From NCBI GenBank assembly GCA_964493505.1, contig CAZBNP010000007.1:1-64000 (forward strand): DNA of 64,000 nt. Direction: 5' to 3'. This stretch comes from Chryseosolibacter sp964493505 (GTDB lineage Bacteria; Bacteroidota; Bacteroidia; Cytophagales; Cyclobacteriaceae). A program made the translations under genes and the position numbers. The notes beneath the pieces were generated by a model. That model made no database searches, was not told the origin of the DNA, and was given only the letters and a program-made list of their open reading frames with translations. Positions 62,915 to 64,000 of the stretch are shown one piece after another; position 1 is the stretch's first letter, and every line of letters begins with the position of its first letter.

Positions 62915-63394
62915 TTAATACTGCTTTAGAATGATCTTGATCTCAACGATGAGGCGGTCAACTTCGTCGCGGTCACTCCCATCGTAATAGCCCCTTATCC
63001 GTCTCTGGCGGTCAATCAGCACCACTGACGTGTTCTTCTCCATAATAAAAACACAATCGTGTAGATATCCGGCATCGCTACCTGTCACATTCACAGTCTG
63101 CGCGGCACCGCCAAACTCATTCGAGATGCGTTGTTTCCCCGATTCAAAAGGCATCCCGAAATTGACAACATAGACATCGGCTGCCTTGTTCGCCCCGATG
63201 CGTTCCATCACCGTGTCCACTATACGATAGGGAGTGGTATATCTCAGGTTACACCCTTGCGGCGACTCGATATCACCGTGTTCGTGAAAAACCGGTACTT
63301 CGAATTCGTTTTCCCCGAAAATCTTCAGGAATAGGAATATCATAACCGGGAAGAGCAGCGAAAGAAAGAGGAACAGGAGCTTTTTGCCTTTCAT
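62915..63394 (-). CDS. SCO-like thioredoxin-fold protein lacking the CxxxC motif
   Basis: About 159 residues from the ATG at 63394, which starts a membrane anchor (KLLFLFLSLLFPVMIFLFLK). The remainder resembles SCO1/SenC: GYLHDCVFIMEKNTSVVLID, then IRGYYDGSDRDEVDRLIVEI, which is the standard SCO C-terminus. SCO proteins deliver copper to CuA of cytochrome oxidase by means of CxxxC and a His. That CxxxC is missing here; only two isolated Cys remain. A start 12 codons further upstream is possible but would overlap the coxIV gene. Confidence 0.75.
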   Translation of the reverse strand: MKGKKLLFLFLSLLFPVMIFLFLKIFGENEFEVPVFHEHGDIESPQGCNLRYTTPYRIVDTVMERIGANKAADVYVVNFGMPFESGKQRISNEFGGAAQTVNVTGSDAGYLHDCVFIMEKNTSVVLIDRQRRIRGYYDGSDRDEVDRLIVEIKIILKQY

Positions 63395-63419
63395 CGGAAG
63401 GAGATTTCCGTCGGGGCGA

Positions 63420-63767
63420 TTACCCGCCAAGACGAACGTCTCCTATCGCCGAGCCTTCATAAATCAGCGCAATAATCAGCCAGACGATGAAGATTACGGG
63501 GATAAGGATCGACCAAATAAGAACTTTGGCCTCATGCCGCAAGTGCATGAACTCGCCGACAATGTAGGCCGCCTTGACGATCGTCATGCCGATAAAGAGC
63601 CAGATACGAAGGTCAGCAAATCTGTGGGGAACCAGGAAAGCCACAGCGAATTCAATGGCTGTGATGATACCCAGGATAAGCGCCACCTTCCACAGCTTTC
63701 TGATCTTCTCTTTGTTGGGAGGAAGCACTGTTACCTGTGAAGTCTCTTCATGATGTATTGAAGCCAT
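63420..63767 (-). CDS. Cytochrome c oxidase subunit IV family protein
   Basis: A 115-residue protein with three membrane helices (KVALILGIITAIEFAVAFLV, LFIGMTIVKAAYIVGEFM and LIPVIFIVWLIIALIY). VKAAYIVGEFMHLRHE is the signature of the caa3/CyoD-type small subunit. It stabilises the oxidase. Normal length; it lies between the CoxIII and SCO-like genes. Confidence 0.92.
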   Translation of the reverse strand: MASIHHEETSQVTVLPPNKEKIRKLWKVALILGIITAIEFAVAFLVPHRFADLRIWLFIGMTIVKAAYIVGEFMHLRHEAKVLIWSILIPVIFIVWLIIALIYEGSAIGDVRLGG

Positions 63768-63816
63768 ATCTTTCTGATTTTGCTATTATTTCATTTTTGG
63801 TGCGGTAGCCAGGCTC

Positions 63817-64000
63817 CTACACGAGATAAAAGAAAGTGAACACAAACACCCATACCAGGTCAACAAAGTGCCAGTACAAACCGACCTTTTCCACCATTTC
63901 ATAGTGACCACGGCGTTGATATACACCGGTCACCGTATTGTAGTATATCAGGAAGTTGAGACACACACCGCTAAATACGTGAAAACCATGGAAACCTGTA
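63817..64000 (-). CDS. Cytochrome c oxidase subunit III, C-terminal part
   Basis: Only the last 60 codons lie in the window. GFHGFHVFSGVCLNFLIYYN and VGLYWHFVDLVWVFVFTFFY are signatures of subunit III of heme-copper oxidases, ending in a TAG at 63817-63819. The 5' part is beyond the right edge. It is probably the operon neighbour of the coxIV gene, 49 bp upstream of it. Confidence 0.95.
   Translation of the reverse strand, partial: TGFHGFHVFSGVCLNFLIYYNTVTGVYQRRGHYEMVEKVGLYWHFVDLVWVFVFTFFYLV

Noticed and set aside
1..64000. CRISPR array, rRNA operon or complete insertion sequence
   Set aside because: I saw no set of short direct repeats with regular spacers, no rRNA segments and no intact transposase gene.

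Overview
The window looks like the chromosome of an aerobic Bacteroidota bacterium, most likely of the order Cytophagales. The grounds are several promoters with the Bacteroidota -7 box TAnnTTTG, a giant secreted protein with a type A T9SS sorting domain, TonB receptor/DUF4249 and TonB receptor/DUF4374 pairs, a DUF6728 gene, the long form of IspG, and the caa3-oxidase cluster order CoxIII-CoxIV-SCO-like-DUF420-CxxC protein-DUF983. Most of the window is densely coding; bases 1-4,790 are clearly different.

Bases 1-4,790: the 3' part of a tRNA-Glu gene, then a graveyard of mobile DNA. It holds two copies of an ORF6N-domain gene (one broken), tyrosine-recombinase fragments on both strands, an rteC-like gene cut by a single in-frame stop, an IS3-type remnant and about 1 kb of AT-rich DNA without convincing genes. 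I read this as a decayed integrative element next to a tRNA.

Bases 4,793-14,641: an eight-gene minus-strand iron/siderophore operon. In order of transcription it encodes a TonB receptor, a surface lipoprotein of the DUF4374 (XusB-like) family, an esterase, a YncE-like beta-propeller, a binding protein, a permease, an ATPase and a siderophore-interacting reductase. A 19-bp palindrome at its 5' end is a candidate metal-repressor operator.

Bases 14,760-32,048: mostly household genes. They include gap, a J-domain/TPR membrane protein, a class III aminotransferase, an AI-2E-type permease, hslV, pdhC (E2), a peptidase-propeller-barrel fusion, a TonB receptor/DUF4249 pair, menC and queA, plus two 40-codon membrane-protein genes.

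Bases 32,218-49,895: the most unusual part, a tight six-gene plus-strand operon. It encodes an NTT/MFS-like membrane protein with HEAT repeats and a cNMP-binding domain, a protein with three TIR/DUF4062-like segments, a membrane-anchored STAND NTPase with WD40 repeats, an outer-membrane beta-barrel, a lipoprotein beta-propeller and a 2,495-residue T9SS-exported surface protein. Together the products span cytoplasm, inner membrane, outer membrane and cell surface. This is the best candidate here for an undescribed system.

Bases 49,956-64,000: terC, a YheT-like hydrolase, a SRAP (YedK/HMCES) protein that lacks all its catalytic residues, a lipoprotein, a DUF6728 gene and ispG, an SDR gene, mlaE-mlaF, a 1,215-residue NtrY-like histidine kinase, and the end of a cytochrome c oxidase cluster that runs off the right edge.
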